Shown here: positions 15,212 to 15,692 of the stretch, piece by piece
Numbering within the stretch: the stretch's first letter is position 1
Layout of the letters: every line of letters starts with the position of its first letter
Notes under the pieces: model-generated
The model's input: only the letters and a program-made list of their open reading frames with translations
Databases searched by the model: none
Told to the model about the DNA's origin: nothing
From: Acidimicrobiales bacterium
GTDB taxonomy: Bacteria > Actinomycetota > Acidimicrobiia > Acidimicrobiales > Iamiaceae
Length of the DNA stretch: 15,692 nucleotides
Assembly: GCA_020439605.1 (NCBI GenBank)
Contig: JAGQSI010000016.1
Span: forward strand, 1 to 15,692
Reading direction: 5' to 3'
Made by a program: the position numbers and the translations under genes

Positions 15212-15692
15212 TCACTCAGATATCAGGGTGGGGCGACACACATAGACAACCGAATCGTGAGCGCTCAACCTGGATCTCAGTGTGGTCACCGATCCCAATG
15301 CCTGCATGGTCCAAGCGTTTGTTACCTCGTAGCTGCCACCCGGTGCCACGGGAGCGGCTCCTGAGCGTGAAATCTGTTCGACGTCGATGGTGATGCGTCG
15401 TGAAACCCGGGTCAGGTTTGTGACAGAAACTGCGAATCCTCCGTCTGCGAGGGGTTTGACCACCTGCCACATTCCAAGCTTGGAACCCATCAGGCGCCCC
15501 TGAGCGCCAAGAGGGTCCTGATCGATTGCGAGAATCTCAGGGTTGGTCAGAAGCGCCAGATCAAACTCGCTGGATTGCGAAATGTCATGGGATGCAAGCA
15601 GCGGTGCCGCCATCATCGCCCAAAGAGTCATGTGACTGAGCGTCTGCGCCTGGGAGATACCCGGGAAGCTCCAGATCTTTCGTCCTCCCAGC
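15212..15692 (-). CDS. Alpha-galactosidase-like glycoside hydrolase GH27, C-terminal part (5' truncated by window)
   Basis: The minus-strand frame is open from the window edge to the TGA at 15212-15214, giving the last ~159 residues. The MTLWAMMAAPLLAS and NPEILAIDQDPLGAQG blocks are the diagnostic end of the GH27 catalytic barrel (slWai.aaPL and IDQDPLG), followed by a C-terminal beta domain of about 90 residues (VVKPLADGGFAVSVTNLT...). GH27 enzymes remove terminal alpha-galactose, or in related members beta-L-arabinopyranose or alpha-N-acetylgalactosamine; the catalytic aspartates lie upstream of the window, so specificity cannot be judged. The internal ATG at 15631 is not the start, because conserved sequence continues upstream of it. 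Its stop overlaps an in-frame GTG of the lipoprotein esterase, so both probably form one transcript for extracellular glycan breakdown. Confidence 0.88.
   Translation of the reverse strand, partial: LGGRKIWSFPGISQAQTLSHMTLWAMMAAPLLASHDISQSSEFDLALLTNPEILAIDQDPLGAQGRLMGSKLGMWQVVKPLADGGFAVSVTNLTRVSRRITIDVEQISRSGAAPVAPGGSYEVTNAWTMQALGSVTTLRSRLSAHDSVVYVCRPTLISE

Overview
The window looks like a chromosomal segment of a high-to-mid GC actinobacterium (GC roughly 55-60% by eye). The evidence is a recB-recD pair, an F420-dependent (Ddn-like) reductase, an SCO6745-family protein, a TM0106-type nuclease-helicase, frequent GTG/TTG starts and a leaderless-looking promoter. A member of Acidimicrobiia or a related lineage is my guess, not something the sequence proves. 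I see no tRNA, rRNA, CRISPR, insertion sequence or phage gene.

Left part (1-6533) is DNA double-strand-break processing. The 3' end of recB (nuclease domain) runs into recD (stop and start overlap by one base). Convergent to it lies the sbcD-sbcC pair (Mre11-Rad50 type, 4-base overlap), read right to left and ending 27 bases from recD. A third DNA-processing enzyme is at 9621-13235: a 1204-residue protein that joins a Cas4/RecB-like nuclease with an Fe-S-type cysteine set, a DnaQ/RNase H-like exonuclease domain and a superfamily-1 helicase (TM0106 family).

Middle (6650-9566): a small F420-dependent oxidoreductase, then a compact leftward three-gene unit. It encodes a 67-residue membrane protein with two cysteines, a MerE-like small mercury-transporter homologue, and a class I SAM methyltransferase with a histidine-rich N-terminus. 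The unit is tightly coupled (2-base gap, then 4-base overlap). It is preceded by a 16-bp palindrome, ATACCCCATAGGGTAT, of the CsoR/RcnR repressor-operator type, lying on the predicted -10 box and start codon. This looks like a metal-responsive, possibly undescribed, transport-plus-methylation module, and it is the most interesting part of the window. Divergent from it is a probable lysophospholipid-acyltransferase-like protein whose start is unclear.

Right part (13341-15692), all on the minus strand: the C-terminal part of a GH27 alpha-galactosidase-like enzyme (cut by the window edge), a lipoprotein esterase of the PHB-depolymerase/feruloyl-esterase type, and an SCO6745-family protein. The first two nearly or actually overlap and suggest use of plant-type polysaccharide. 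A strong hairpin at 13281-13308 separates this unit from the convergent TM0106 gene.
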